Below, one piece after another: positions 13,639-19,672 of a stretch of 19,672 bases of DNA. The position numbers and the translations under genes were made by a program. The DNA lies in assembly GCA_002716165.1 (NCBI GenBank), contig PAZT01000014.1:1-19672 (forward strand), written 5' to 3'. How positions within the stretch are numbered: the stretch's first letter is position 1; each line of letters begins with the position of its first letter. This DNA comes from Deltaproteobacteria bacterium. Lineage in GTDB: Bacteria; SAR324; NAC60-12. The notes beneath the pieces are model-generated. The model did not search any database and was not told the origin of the DNA. It saw only the letters and a list, made by a program, of their open reading frames with translations.

Positions 13639-15462
13639 ATGGCAAAGAAAAAAATTGAATTTATGGAGACATCCTTCCGTGACGGATTTCAATCTGTATT
13701 TGGAGCTCGAGTAGCAACCAAAGATTTCCTACCCGCATTGGAAGCAGCTGTAGAAGCAGGTATACAGCATTTTGAAGCAGGAGGAGGGGCACGTTTCCAA
13801 AGCCTATTTTTTTATTGCAATGAATCTGCTTTTGACATGATGGACGCATTTAGAAAAAAGGTAGGAACGCATGCTGACCTGCAGACACTTTCAAGAGGAA
13901 TTAATGTAGTTGGCTTACGCCAGCAGCCTAGGGACATGATAGATCTACACGCTAAAATGTTTAAAAAGCATGGTATCACTACAATTCGAAATTTTGACGC
14001 CTTGAATGATTTGCGAAATCTAAAGTATTCAGCTGAACGTATCACTGCTCATGGCCTACATCACCAGATTGTAATTACTATGATGGATTTGCCCCCAGGA
14101 TGTGAAGGTGCTCATGACACAAAATATTATTTAGATACTTTAAGAAATATTCTGGATTCTGATGTACCTTTCAATTCAATTTGCTTTAAAGACGCAAGTG
14201 GAACAGCAAATCCAAGGAAAGTGCATGAAACTATTAAAGGTGCCCGAAAAATGGTCCCAGAAGGAACAATACTGCACTTACACACGCACGACACTGCAGG
14301 AGCTTCAGTTAATCAATATATGGGGGCAATTGAAGGTGGAATTGACCGCATTGATTTGTCAATGAGCCCTGTCAGTGGCGGAACAAGTCAACCTGATATC
14401 CTTACCATGTGGCACGCTCTTAAGGGCACAGACTATACTCTGGACATTGATCCCAAGAAAATTATCAAGACCGAGAAAATATTTGCTGAATGTTTTGAAG
14501 ATTATTTTTTTCCACCAGAATCCCGTATGGTATCTCCTATTATTCCTTTCTCACCAATGCCTGGCGGCGCTTTGACAGCTAATACAATGATGATGAGAGA
14601 TACAGGCACATTACATCTTTTTCAGGATGTGATCAGGGAAATGTCTGAAGTGGTACGCTTAGGAGGTTTTGGAGCGTCTGTCACTCCTGTGTCTCAATTC
14701 TACTTTCAGCAAGCTTACCTCAACGTTATAGAAGGCAAGTGGAAGAAAATCAACCCTCAATACGGTAACATGATACTTGGATATTTCGGAAAAACTCCCG
14801 TGGAGCCTGATCCTGAAATTGTAAAGCTTGCTTCCGAACAACTCGACAAACTTCCTTACAAAGATGATCCTCTGGATTTATTAGAACCAGGAATTCCAGC
14901 AGCTAAAAAAATTCTGCAAAAAAATAACCTGCCTGAAAGTGAGGAAAACATTTTCATTGTTGCCAGCTGTGAAGAAAAAGGCCTCGATTTTCTCCTTGGA
15001 AAGGGAAAAGACTTAATTAGAAAAAAATCACAAGAAGTCAAAAAAGACTCTACTCCAGCAGTTGTAAATACAACTGCACCTGTCATGCCTCCAACTGCTG
15101 CTGCAACTCCAGCATCCATAACTCGTGATTACTCGATAACCGTAGAAGGGCGAACATACAATGTCCAAGTCAGCTCAGGTGAAACAATTTCTCCTGCTAA
15201 GGTTGAAGAAAACATCCCTGTTAACCCTCCATCTACAAGGAAATCCTTTACAATAGAAATTTCAGCACCCACTCCCGGAAATATAGTAAGAGTTGAAGTT
15301 GCTGTTGGAGAAAAAATCTCAAAAGACCAAGTTTTGTTGGTTATGGAGGCCATGAAAATGGAATCAGAAGTTAAATCCTCACAGTCAGGAGAAATTAAGA
15401 AAATTAACGTTCAACCTGGAGACACTGTCCAAGCAGGAGATGTTTTACTTACACTTGATTGA
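13639..15462 (+). CDS. oadA: Oxaloacetate decarboxylase alpha subunit (carboxyltransferase + biotinyl domain)
   Basis: A 607-residue protein. Residues 1-300 form the metal-dependent carboxyltransferase TIM barrel: metal Asp15 in 'TSFRDGFQSV', carboxylated Lys184 in 'CFKDASGT', and His215/His217 in 'HLHTHDTAG'. The 300-460 region is the conserved PYC/OADA part, with 'PMPGGALTANTMM' and 'VTPVSQFYFQQAYLNV'. After a Pro/Ala/Thr-rich linker (about 475-495) comes the biotinyl domain with Lys573 in 'VMEAMKME'. The enzyme moves CO2 from oxaloacetate to biotin, giving pyruvate; OadB then releases it while pumping Na+. Several motifs differ from common OadA: FRDGFQS instead of LRDAHQS, GGGARFQS instead of the GGATFD pattern, KDASGT instead of KDMAGL. 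It might therefore act on a related substrate or belong to a divergent clade. It lies between oadG and oadB, with a 49-base gap upstream. Confidence 0.88.
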   Translation: MAKKKIEFMETSFRDGFQSVFGARVATKDFLPALEAAVEAGIQHFEAGGGARFQSLFFYCNESAFDMMDAFRKKVGTHADLQTLSRGINVVGLRQQPRDMIDLHAKMFKKHGITTIRNFDALNDLRNLKYSAERITAHGLHHQIVITMMDLPPGCEGAHDTKYYLDTLRNILDSDVPFNSICFKDASGTANPRKVHETIKGARKMVPEGTILHLHTHDTAGASVNQYMGAIEGGIDRIDLSMSPVSGGTSQPDILTMWHALKGTDYTLDIDPKKIIKTEKIFAECFEDYFFPPESRMVSPIIPFSPMPGGALTANTMMMRDTGTLHLFQDVIREMSEVVRLGGFGASVTPVSQFYFQQAYLNVIEGKWKKINPQYGNMILGYFGKTPVEPDPEIVKLASEQLDKLPYKDDPLDLLEPGIPAAKKILQKNNLPESEENIFIVASCEEKGLDFLLGKGKDLIRKKSQEVKKDSTPAVVNTTAPVMPPTAAATPASITRDYSITVEGRTYNVQVSSGETISPAKVEENIPVNPPSTRKSFTIEISAPTPGNIVRVEVAVGEKISKDQVLLVMEAMKMESEVKSSQSGEIKKINVQPGDTVQAGDVLLTLD

Positions 15463-15469
15463 TGAAAAG

Positions 15470-17047
15470 ATGAAAAAAAACCCTAAAAAAGATTCCATTT
15501 CCTTCCATTCAAGAAGTAGCACAAAAAAACATAATTTTTCCCTTTTTCAGATTTTTTCTTTATTTTCTATTTTAGTTTTCTCCGTAAATGTGTTTGCTGA
15601 ATCGGGAAAAGATCTGAAAAATATTGTAATGCCAACCGATGCTAAGGTAATACGCCTTGATGTTAAAATCGGACAATGGGTTTATGCAGGAAACTATCTG
15701 GCTCTTTTAAGGGATCACAAAGGTTCAAAATTAATTCTTCGTTCTGGAGTTTCAGGGAAAATTGAGTCATTTAATCTCCAAGTTAATAAACAGTATGTTG
15801 AAGGACAAATTGTCGGTGTCCTCAGAACTTCGCCACTAATCATAGAGAAAGTGGATAGCGGAACTTCAGTTGATTCCCTGCCATCATTTGGACAAATGTT
15901 GCAGAATCTATTTAACTCAACTGGAATATCAAGCCTTCTAAATAACCAAAGACTAGAATGGACCGCAGGAATTGGTAGAATTATGATGATTGGAGTTGGT
16001 TTTTCCTTGCTTTATCTAGGAATTCGCAAAAATTTCGAACCACTTCTTCTGGTTCCAATCGGTTTTGGAGCAGTACTCACCAATATACCAATAGCAGGTC
16101 TCTCTGAGCCCGGCGGCATCCTTTACTATATTTATGAAATAGGAATATCAACTGGAATATTTCCACTACTGATCTTCATGGGAGTTGGTGCCATGACAGA
16201 TTTTGGACCTATGCTTGCCAACCCTAAAACCGCTTTACTAGGTGGTGCAGCACAGTTTGGAATTTTTGGAACATTACTAGGAGCACTCGCACTGAACACA
16301 ATTCCCGGAATTGATTTCTCACTTCGTGATGCGGCATCTATTGGAATAATCGGGGGTGCAGACGGTCCAACAGCAATATTCCTTGCTAGCCAGCTTTCTC
16401 CACGCTTGCTCGGTGCAATCGCCATTGCTGCTTATTCCTATATGGCTCTTGTTCCCATCATTCAACCTCCAATCATGAAATTACTGACTTCGCAGAGAGA
16501 AAGGAGAATTGAGATGAGCCAGTTGCGTTATGTTTCGAGCAGAGAAAAAATTTTATTCCCTTTGGCTACACTGACTCTTTGTGCATTACTTCTACCATCA
16601 GCAGCACCATTAATAGGTATGTTCATGTTTGGGAACCTGGTTAAAGAATGTGGTGTAATTAACCGCCTTTCAGAAACAATTCAAAATGCCATTATTAACA
16701 CAGTCACTATATTTTTGGGACTTGGTGTGGGAAGTAGGCTAGCTGCAGGAGATTTTCTGAACATTGAAACAATTGGAATCCTTATCTTGGGGGTAATTGC
16801 CTTTTCACTTGGAACAGCTGCGGGAGTTTTGATGGCAAAACTTATGAACAAACTTTCCAGCGTTCCAATCAATCCTTTAATTGGAGCTGCAGGGGTTTCG
16901 GCTGTGCCAATGGCAGCCCGTGTAGTAAACCAAGTCGGTTTAAAAGAAAATTCACAAAACCATCTACTGATGCATGCTATGGGTCCAAATGTTTCTGGGG
17001 TGATTGGATCAGCTGTAGTCGCAGGTGTTTTATTGGCTATGGTTTGA
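15470..17047 (+). CDS. oadB: Na+-translocating decarboxylase beta subunit (OadB) with extra N-terminal biotinyl-like domain
   Basis: From ATG 15470 the protein has 525 residues against roughly 375-435 for OadB. Residues 1-22 are basic, 24-43 form a signal-peptide-like helix ending 'SVNVFAES', and about 50-120 look like a barrel-sandwich (biotinyl/lipoyl) domain: 'NIVMPTDAKVIRLDVKIGQW', '...ILRSGVSGKIESFNLQ', 'GQIVGVL'. The biotin motif is absent; 'DHKG' stands where EAMKM would be. From about 150 to the end it is a standard OadB: 'FEPLLLVPIGFG', 'IFMGVGAMTDFGPMLANP', 'GIIGGADGPTAIFLAS' with the sodium-site Asp298, 'AYSYMALVPIIQPPIMK', 'NTVTIFLGLGVGSRL', 'INPLIGAAGVSAVPMAAR' and 'LLMHAMGPNVSGVIGS'. 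It decarboxylates carboxybiotin and pumps Na+ out. The ATG at 15440, inside oadA, is an alternative start but would add 10 residues before the basic region. Confidence 0.92.
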   Translation: MKKNPKKDSISFHSRSSTKKHNFSLFQIFSLFSILVFSVNVFAESGKDLKNIVMPTDAKVIRLDVKIGQWVYAGNYLALLRDHKGSKLILRSGVSGKIESFNLQVNKQYVEGQIVGVLRTSPLIIEKVDSGTSVDSLPSFGQMLQNLFNSTGISSLLNNQRLEWTAGIGRIMMIGVGFSLLYLGIRKNFEPLLLVPIGFGAVLTNIPIAGLSEPGGILYYIYEIGISTGIFPLLIFMGVGAMTDFGPMLANPKTALLGGAAQFGIFGTLLGALALNTIPGIDFSLRDAASIGIIGGADGPTAIFLASQLSPRLLGAIAIAAYSYMALVPIIQPPIMKLLTSQRERRIEMSQLRYVSSREKILFPLATLTLCALLLPSAAPLIGMFMFGNLVKECGVINRLSETIQNAIINTVTIFLGLGVGSRLAAGDFLNIETIGILILGVIAFSLGTAAGVLMAKLMNKLSSVPINPLIGAAGVSAVPMAARVVNQVGLKENSQNHLLMHAMGPNVSGVIGSAVVAGVLLAMV

Positions 17048-17327
17048 AAATCTAACCCAGTGATATAATATAATTATACAAAATGCTACGTTAAAAGCAT
17101 TAGATTTCAGCCTACCTTATAATAAGCATTTAATACGACAGGGTAATTCTATTTAGATACAATTGCTCAAAATAATTTATGCCATAAAAAATAAATCTTA
17201 ATAAAGACATCTGTAAAAAATTTTAATTGAACGAATAAATACGGTTAGCGGCAGAGAAAAAAAGATATAAAACAGGAAAAAACTCTGCCGCCAAAATTAA
17301 GATGTAAAACCTCTCTACAAAAATTAA
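17048..17327. other. Intergenic region between convergent oadB and amt
   Basis: About 280 AT-rich bases where two converging transcripts must end. No classical stem plus T-run follows oadB. The one clear structure is the 9-bp inverted repeat at 17248-17291, listed separately. Confidence 0.5.
17248..17291. repeat. Inverted repeat, possible terminator for amt or oadB
   Basis: GCGGCAGAG (17248-17256) is perfectly complementary to CTCTGCCGC (17283-17291), with a 26-base A-rich loop. It stands out as a GC-rich island in an AT-rich gap 36 bases past the amt stop. Neither side is followed by a clean T run directly outside the stem, so it is an atypical terminator or another RNA or protein target. 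Confidence 0.45.
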
Positions 17328-18548
17328 TTAGACGCCTTGCCTTTCCACAAATTCTGGATATGCTTGTAAGCCAAATTCATCCACATCAATGCCATTATAT
17401 TCTTCTTCTTCTGAAACCCTAATACCAACAGAAAATTTTAATACTGCCCAGACCAATAAACTACTAAAAAAAGTAAAAATACCAATCACAACTATTCCTT
17501 TGATTTGTGCAAATAGGGCCACATCCGGTTTGAAAATACCTACTGCTAGAGTACCCCAAATTCCATTTACCAAATGAACAGATAAGGCTCCAACTGGATC
17601 GTCAATTTTGAATTTGTCAAAAAATTGTATTGCAAAAACCACAAGTATACCGCCAATCGCTCCAATGAAGAATGCTAGATTCATGCTTGGGTAATCAGGT
17701 CCAGCAGTTATGGCCACGAGGCCAGACAGAGCTCCATTTAGAACCATCGTCAAATCAACTCTTTTGTATAATAGTTGAGTCAAAATCATTGCCGCCAAAG
17801 CTCCTGCACAAGCTGCAATATTTGTATTTGCGATCACAGCTGATATAGCATCTACATCTGCTTTTGATCCTAAAGCCAATTGGGAACCGCCATTGAAACC
17901 AAACCAACCCAACCACAACACAAAGGTGCCCAAAGTAGCCAAGGGTAAATTAGAACCAGGAATCGGATAAATAACTCCATCAGAGCCAAATTTTCCTTTT
18001 CGAGCTCCCAATAACAATACGCCAGCAAGTCCAGCCCAACCACCAACCGAGTGAACAATCGTTGAACCGGCAAAATCGCTGAATCCATCTAACATACCAC
18101 CTAAGCTCGTTCCTCCCCAGCTCCAATGACCCTGAATAGGGTAGATTACTGCTGTTAAAACTAGAATGAACCCCATAAAAGGCCAGAACTTGATTCTTTC
18201 AGCAACCGTCCCGGAAACAATCGAAGCCGCAGTAGCAACAAAAACTACTTGAAAAAAGAAATCCGAAATTAAGCTGTGACCATCTGCCGAAGTTCCAGAC
18301 ATCATCACCCCACTCCCAACAAAACTGTTACCACTTCCATACATTAGGTTATAACCCACATAATAATATGATATGCAAGCAAGTGAGTAGAGGGTGATAT
18401 TTTTTGTCAGGATGGCTGTTGTGTTTTTTGTACGGACCAATCCAGCTTCCAACATCGCAAAACCGGCAGCCATCCACATCACTAGGCATCCACTGATCAA
18501 TAACCAAAAGCTGTCCAGTACATATTTCATTTCTTCTGAAAATTCCAT
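17328..18548 (-). CDS. amt: Ammonium transporter Amt
   Basis: A 406-residue Amt/MEP/Rh family channel of about 11 membrane helices that conducts NH3/NH4+ across the inner membrane. Hallmarks are the pore twin histidines His166 ('STIVHSVGGWAGLAG') and His325 ('LSVHLVNGIWG'), Asp158 in the 'DFAGS' motif, 'MLEAGLVRTKN' near the N-terminus, and 'GWFGFNGGSQLALG'. There is no long signal sequence. The start ATG 18546-18548 has a strong ribosome site (AAGGGGAAG). It lies 44 bases downstream of the PII gene in the same direction, the common glnK-amtB pairing in which PII plugs the channel when nitrogen is plentiful. No separate promoter is evident in the short gap, so co-transcription is likely. Confidence 0.95.
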   Translation of the reverse strand: MEFSEEMKYVLDSFWLLISGCLVMWMAAGFAMLEAGLVRTKNTTAILTKNITLYSLACISYYYVGYNLMYGSGNSFVGSGVMMSGTSADGHSLISDFFFQVVFVATAASIVSGTVAERIKFWPFMGFILVLTAVIYPIQGHWSWGGTSLGGMLDGFSDFAGSTIVHSVGGWAGLAGVLLLGARKGKFGSDGVIYPIPGSNLPLATLGTFVLWLGWFGFNGGSQLALGSKADVDAISAVIANTNIAACAGALAAMILTQLLYKRVDLTMVLNGALSGLVAITAGPDYPSMNLAFFIGAIGGILVVFAIQFFDKFKIDDPVGALSVHLVNGIWGTLAVGIFKPDVALFAQIKGIVVIGIFTFFSSLLVWAVLKFSVGIRVSEEEEYNGIDVDEFGLQAYPEFVERQGV

Positions 18549-18592
18549 TTCTTCCCCTTATTATGTTAAATATAAGTTATTATTAATAATGA

Positions 18593-18934
18593 TTAAATTG
18601 CTTCATTTCCTGTTTGACCTGTACGGATTCGGATTGCCTGGGAGACATCATAAACGAAAATTTTTCCATCACCGATTTTTCCCGTTTTTGCTGTTTTTTC
18701 AATTGTTTCAATAACCAAGTCCGCCATTTCCTCTGAAACAATGATTTCTATTTTTGTCTTAGGTAAAAAATCAACTTCATATTCTGCACCTCTGTATAGA
18801 GCAGTGTGTCCTTTCTGCTGACCAAATCCCTTGACATCTGAAATTGTCATACCAAAGCTGCCTATTTCTGCCAGTGCCTGTTTTATTTCTTCAAGTTTAA
18901 AGGGTTTAATTATCGCTTCTATTTTTTTCTGCAT
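18593..18934 (-). CDS. glnK: Nitrogen regulatory protein PII (GlnK/GlnB)
   Basis: A 113-residue PII trimer subunit, nearly standard length (112). It has 'IEAIIKPFKLEEIKQAL' at the start and 'MTISDVKGFGQQKGH'. The T-loop is 'LYRGAEYEVDFLPK' with Tyr52, equivalent to the uridylylated Tyr51 of E. coli. The C-terminal signature is 'KTGKIGDGKIFVYDV'. PII senses 2-oxoglutarate and ATP/ADP and controls ammonium uptake and nitrogen assimilation. Linkage to amt suggests the GlnK role. It is first in the two-gene unit, with an AAGAAG ribosome site, and reads away from aceB. I see no sigma54 or NtrC-type site in the upstream region. Confidence 0.95.
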   Translation of the reverse strand: MQKKIEAIIKPFKLEEIKQALAEIGSFGMTISDVKGFGQQKGHTALYRGAEYEVDFLPKTKIEIIVSEEMADLVIETIEKTAKTGKIGDGKIFVYDVSQAIRIRTGQTGNEAI

Positions 18935-19059
18935 AATCTTCTTTATGAAAAATTAAATTAGGATTTCCTTATTTGATTAGCAATTATGAATTTGCATTGT
19001 CTTCAGAAGTATTTTTTATATTACTAAATCTAACAAAACATTTTTAATTCCTTACGTAC

Positions 19060-19076
19060 CATACTCAAATAGTATG
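19060..19076. promoter_or_regulatory. Operator-like inverted repeat upstream of glnK
   Basis: CATACT and AGTATG, perfect 6-base arms with a 5-base spacer, about 125 bases before glnK. This is the size and symmetry of a dimeric regulator site; the regulator is unknown. Confidence 0.35.
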
Positions 19077-19300
19077 CCCGTTTATTTAGATCACTAAATA
19101 TTTTTTTATGATATTGATATAATTTATAAAATTTTTTTTATGATAAATTTTTAAACACGCATAGTATTTTAATATGATTAATTATTAACCATATTAAACC
19201 AGTGTATGCGATGAATTTTTAATCATTATCATAAGCATATAAATTCCTGCAGCCCTTAATAAAGATATCCTGATCTCTATTTGTTCTTAGATTCTCATGG

Positions 19301-19329
19301 TTGAAAAATTAAGATATTTATGGTATGAA
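19301..19329 (+). promoter_or_regulatory. Putative promoter of aceB
   Basis: TTGAAA (19301-19306), a 17-base spacer and TATGAA (19324-19329) with a TG-N extension at 19321-19323. It would give a leader of roughly 95 bases before the aceB ATG. Confidence 0.4.
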
Positions 19330-19380
19330 TGTAATGTTTAAATTTTTTTTTCATTCATTTTTAAAAATTCTGCAGAAATC

Positions 19381-19399
19381 TACTCGTACCCTCCGAGTA
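19381..19399 (+). promoter_or_regulatory. Short hairpin in the aceB leader
   Basis: TACTCG (19381-19386) pairs with CGAGTA (19394-19399) around a 7-base loop, ending about 20 bases before the aceB ribosome site. It could be a DNA operator or an RNA stem; it is short enough to be chance. Confidence 0.3.
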
Positions 19400-19430
19400 A
19401 AAATACATTTTCTGTCCAAATAGGAGACTC

Positions 19431-19672
19431 ATGACTTCAATTTCCATTACCGGGAAGATGCATCCTGGATTTGAGAATATACTTAATGAAGAAGCTCAGG
19501 ATTTTATTCTCAAACTGCACCACAGATTTGGCGCCAAAAGAAACTTGCTGCTGGAAAAGCGTAAGGAAATTCACAGTAAAATACTTTCAGGTGAAATGCC
19601 TGGATTTTTGAAAGAAACAGAGTCTATAAGAAATGGATATTGGCAGGCTGACCCGGTTCCAGAAGATCTTAA
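19431..19672 (+). CDS. aceB: Malate synthase A (N-terminal part, cut by window edge)
   Basis: The frame opens at ATG 19431 after a TAGGAG ribosome site (19421-19426) and runs open to the end, giving 80 complete codons. The visible part, 'FILKLHHRFGAKRNLLLEKR', 'LSGEMPGFLKETESIRNGYW' and 'DPVPEDL', is the N-terminal domain signature of malate synthase A (usual length about 530). The enzyme condenses glyoxylate and acetyl-CoA to malate in the glyoxylate shunt. Isocitrate lyase would be expected nearby but is not in the window. Glyoxylate could also come from ureide breakdown, giving a possible link with the ureido-hydrolase operon. Confidence 0.88.
   Translation, partial: MTSISITGKMHPGFENILNEEAQDFILKLHHRFGAKRNLLLEKRKEIHSKILSGEMPGFLKETESIRNGYWQADPVPEDL

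Larger units (their letters stand above)
18935..19430. other. Long AT-rich divergent regulatory region between glnK and aceB
   Basis: Nearly 500 bases without an open frame of note, extremely AT-rich, lying between two divergent genes. It contains an operator-like palindrome (19060-19076), a putative aceB promoter (19301-19329), a 10-base palindrome TTCTGCAGAA at 19368-19377 and a leader hairpin (19381-19399). I recognise no RNA gene or riboswitch. Confidence 0.5.

Noticed and set aside
15440..15469. ATG at 15440 as the oadB start
   Set aside because: It lies inside the oadA coding end and adds 10 residues ahead of a basic, signal-like N-terminus. ATG 15470 just after the oadA stop gives a more natural start.
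16132..16425. A 97-residue minus-strand open frame within oadB
   Set aside because: Proline/serine/alanine-rich translation antisense to conserved membrane helices of OadB; a typical antisense shadow.
18579..18590. Palindrome ATTATTAATAAT between glnK and amt
   Set aside because: Composed only of A and T in an AT-rich gap, so it is expected by chance and gives no stable stem.
18970..19000. Sigma54 (-24/-12) promoter for glnK around the GCAA...TTGC bases
   Set aside because: The GCAA and TTGC halves are present, but the required TGGCAC spacing and sequence are not.

Overview
This is an AT-rich bacterial window with a mostly plus-strand layout. The lipid A kinase LpxK points to a Gram-negative cell envelope. 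A sodium-pumping decarboxylase and a PHYHD1-type dioxygenase would suit an uncultured marine proteobacterium-like lineage, but nothing here fixes the taxon. No rRNA, tRNA, CRISPR array, phage gene or transposase was seen.

Layout. (1) 1-987, minus: N-terminal part of a CHASE2 sensor protein, cut by the window edge. (2) 1288-2385, plus: lpxK. (3) 2466-12345, plus: a catabolic operon preceded by a good sigma70-like promoter. Its order is ssnA-like amidohydrolase, a short ygfK-like Fe-S protein, a decayed VOC/glyoxalase gene, a fused [2Fe-2S]/molybdopterin hydroxylase of the xanthine dehydrogenase type, a long carbamate kinase, an M20 N-carbamoyl-L-amino-acid hydrolase/allantoate amidohydrolase, and an N-carbamoyl-D-amino-acid hydrolase. 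(4) 12367-13209, minus: a PHYHD1-like Fe(II)/2-oxoglutarate dioxygenase that interrupts the plus-strand run. (5) 13338-17047, plus: oadG-oadA-oadB, a sodium-translocating oxaloacetate decarboxylase, with an extra N-terminal domain on OadB. (6) 17328-18934, minus: a PII protein gene (glnK/glnB) followed by an ammonium channel gene (amt). (7) 18935-19430: a long AT-rich divergent intergenic region. (8) 19431-end, plus: the start of malate synthase (aceB).

Reading of the whole. ssnA, ygfK, a Mo-hydroxylase and a carbamate kinase are the core of the purine/uric-acid-associated clusters known from E. coli and gut anaerobes. Here they sit with two opposite-type carbamoylases. The inferred logic is hydroxylation and reduction of an N-heterocycle, ring opening by SsnA, and release of carbamate by the ureido hydrolases. 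Carbamate kinase then makes ATP and ammonia. PII and Amt handle ammonium nearby, while malate synthase and oxaloacetate decarboxylase could process a glyoxylate/C4 product. The most unusual points are the YgfK variant that lacks its flavin/NAD(P)H domain, the absence of any flavin subunit for the Mo-hydroxylase, the D/L carbamoylase pair, and a degenerate biotinyl-like domain fused in front of OadB.
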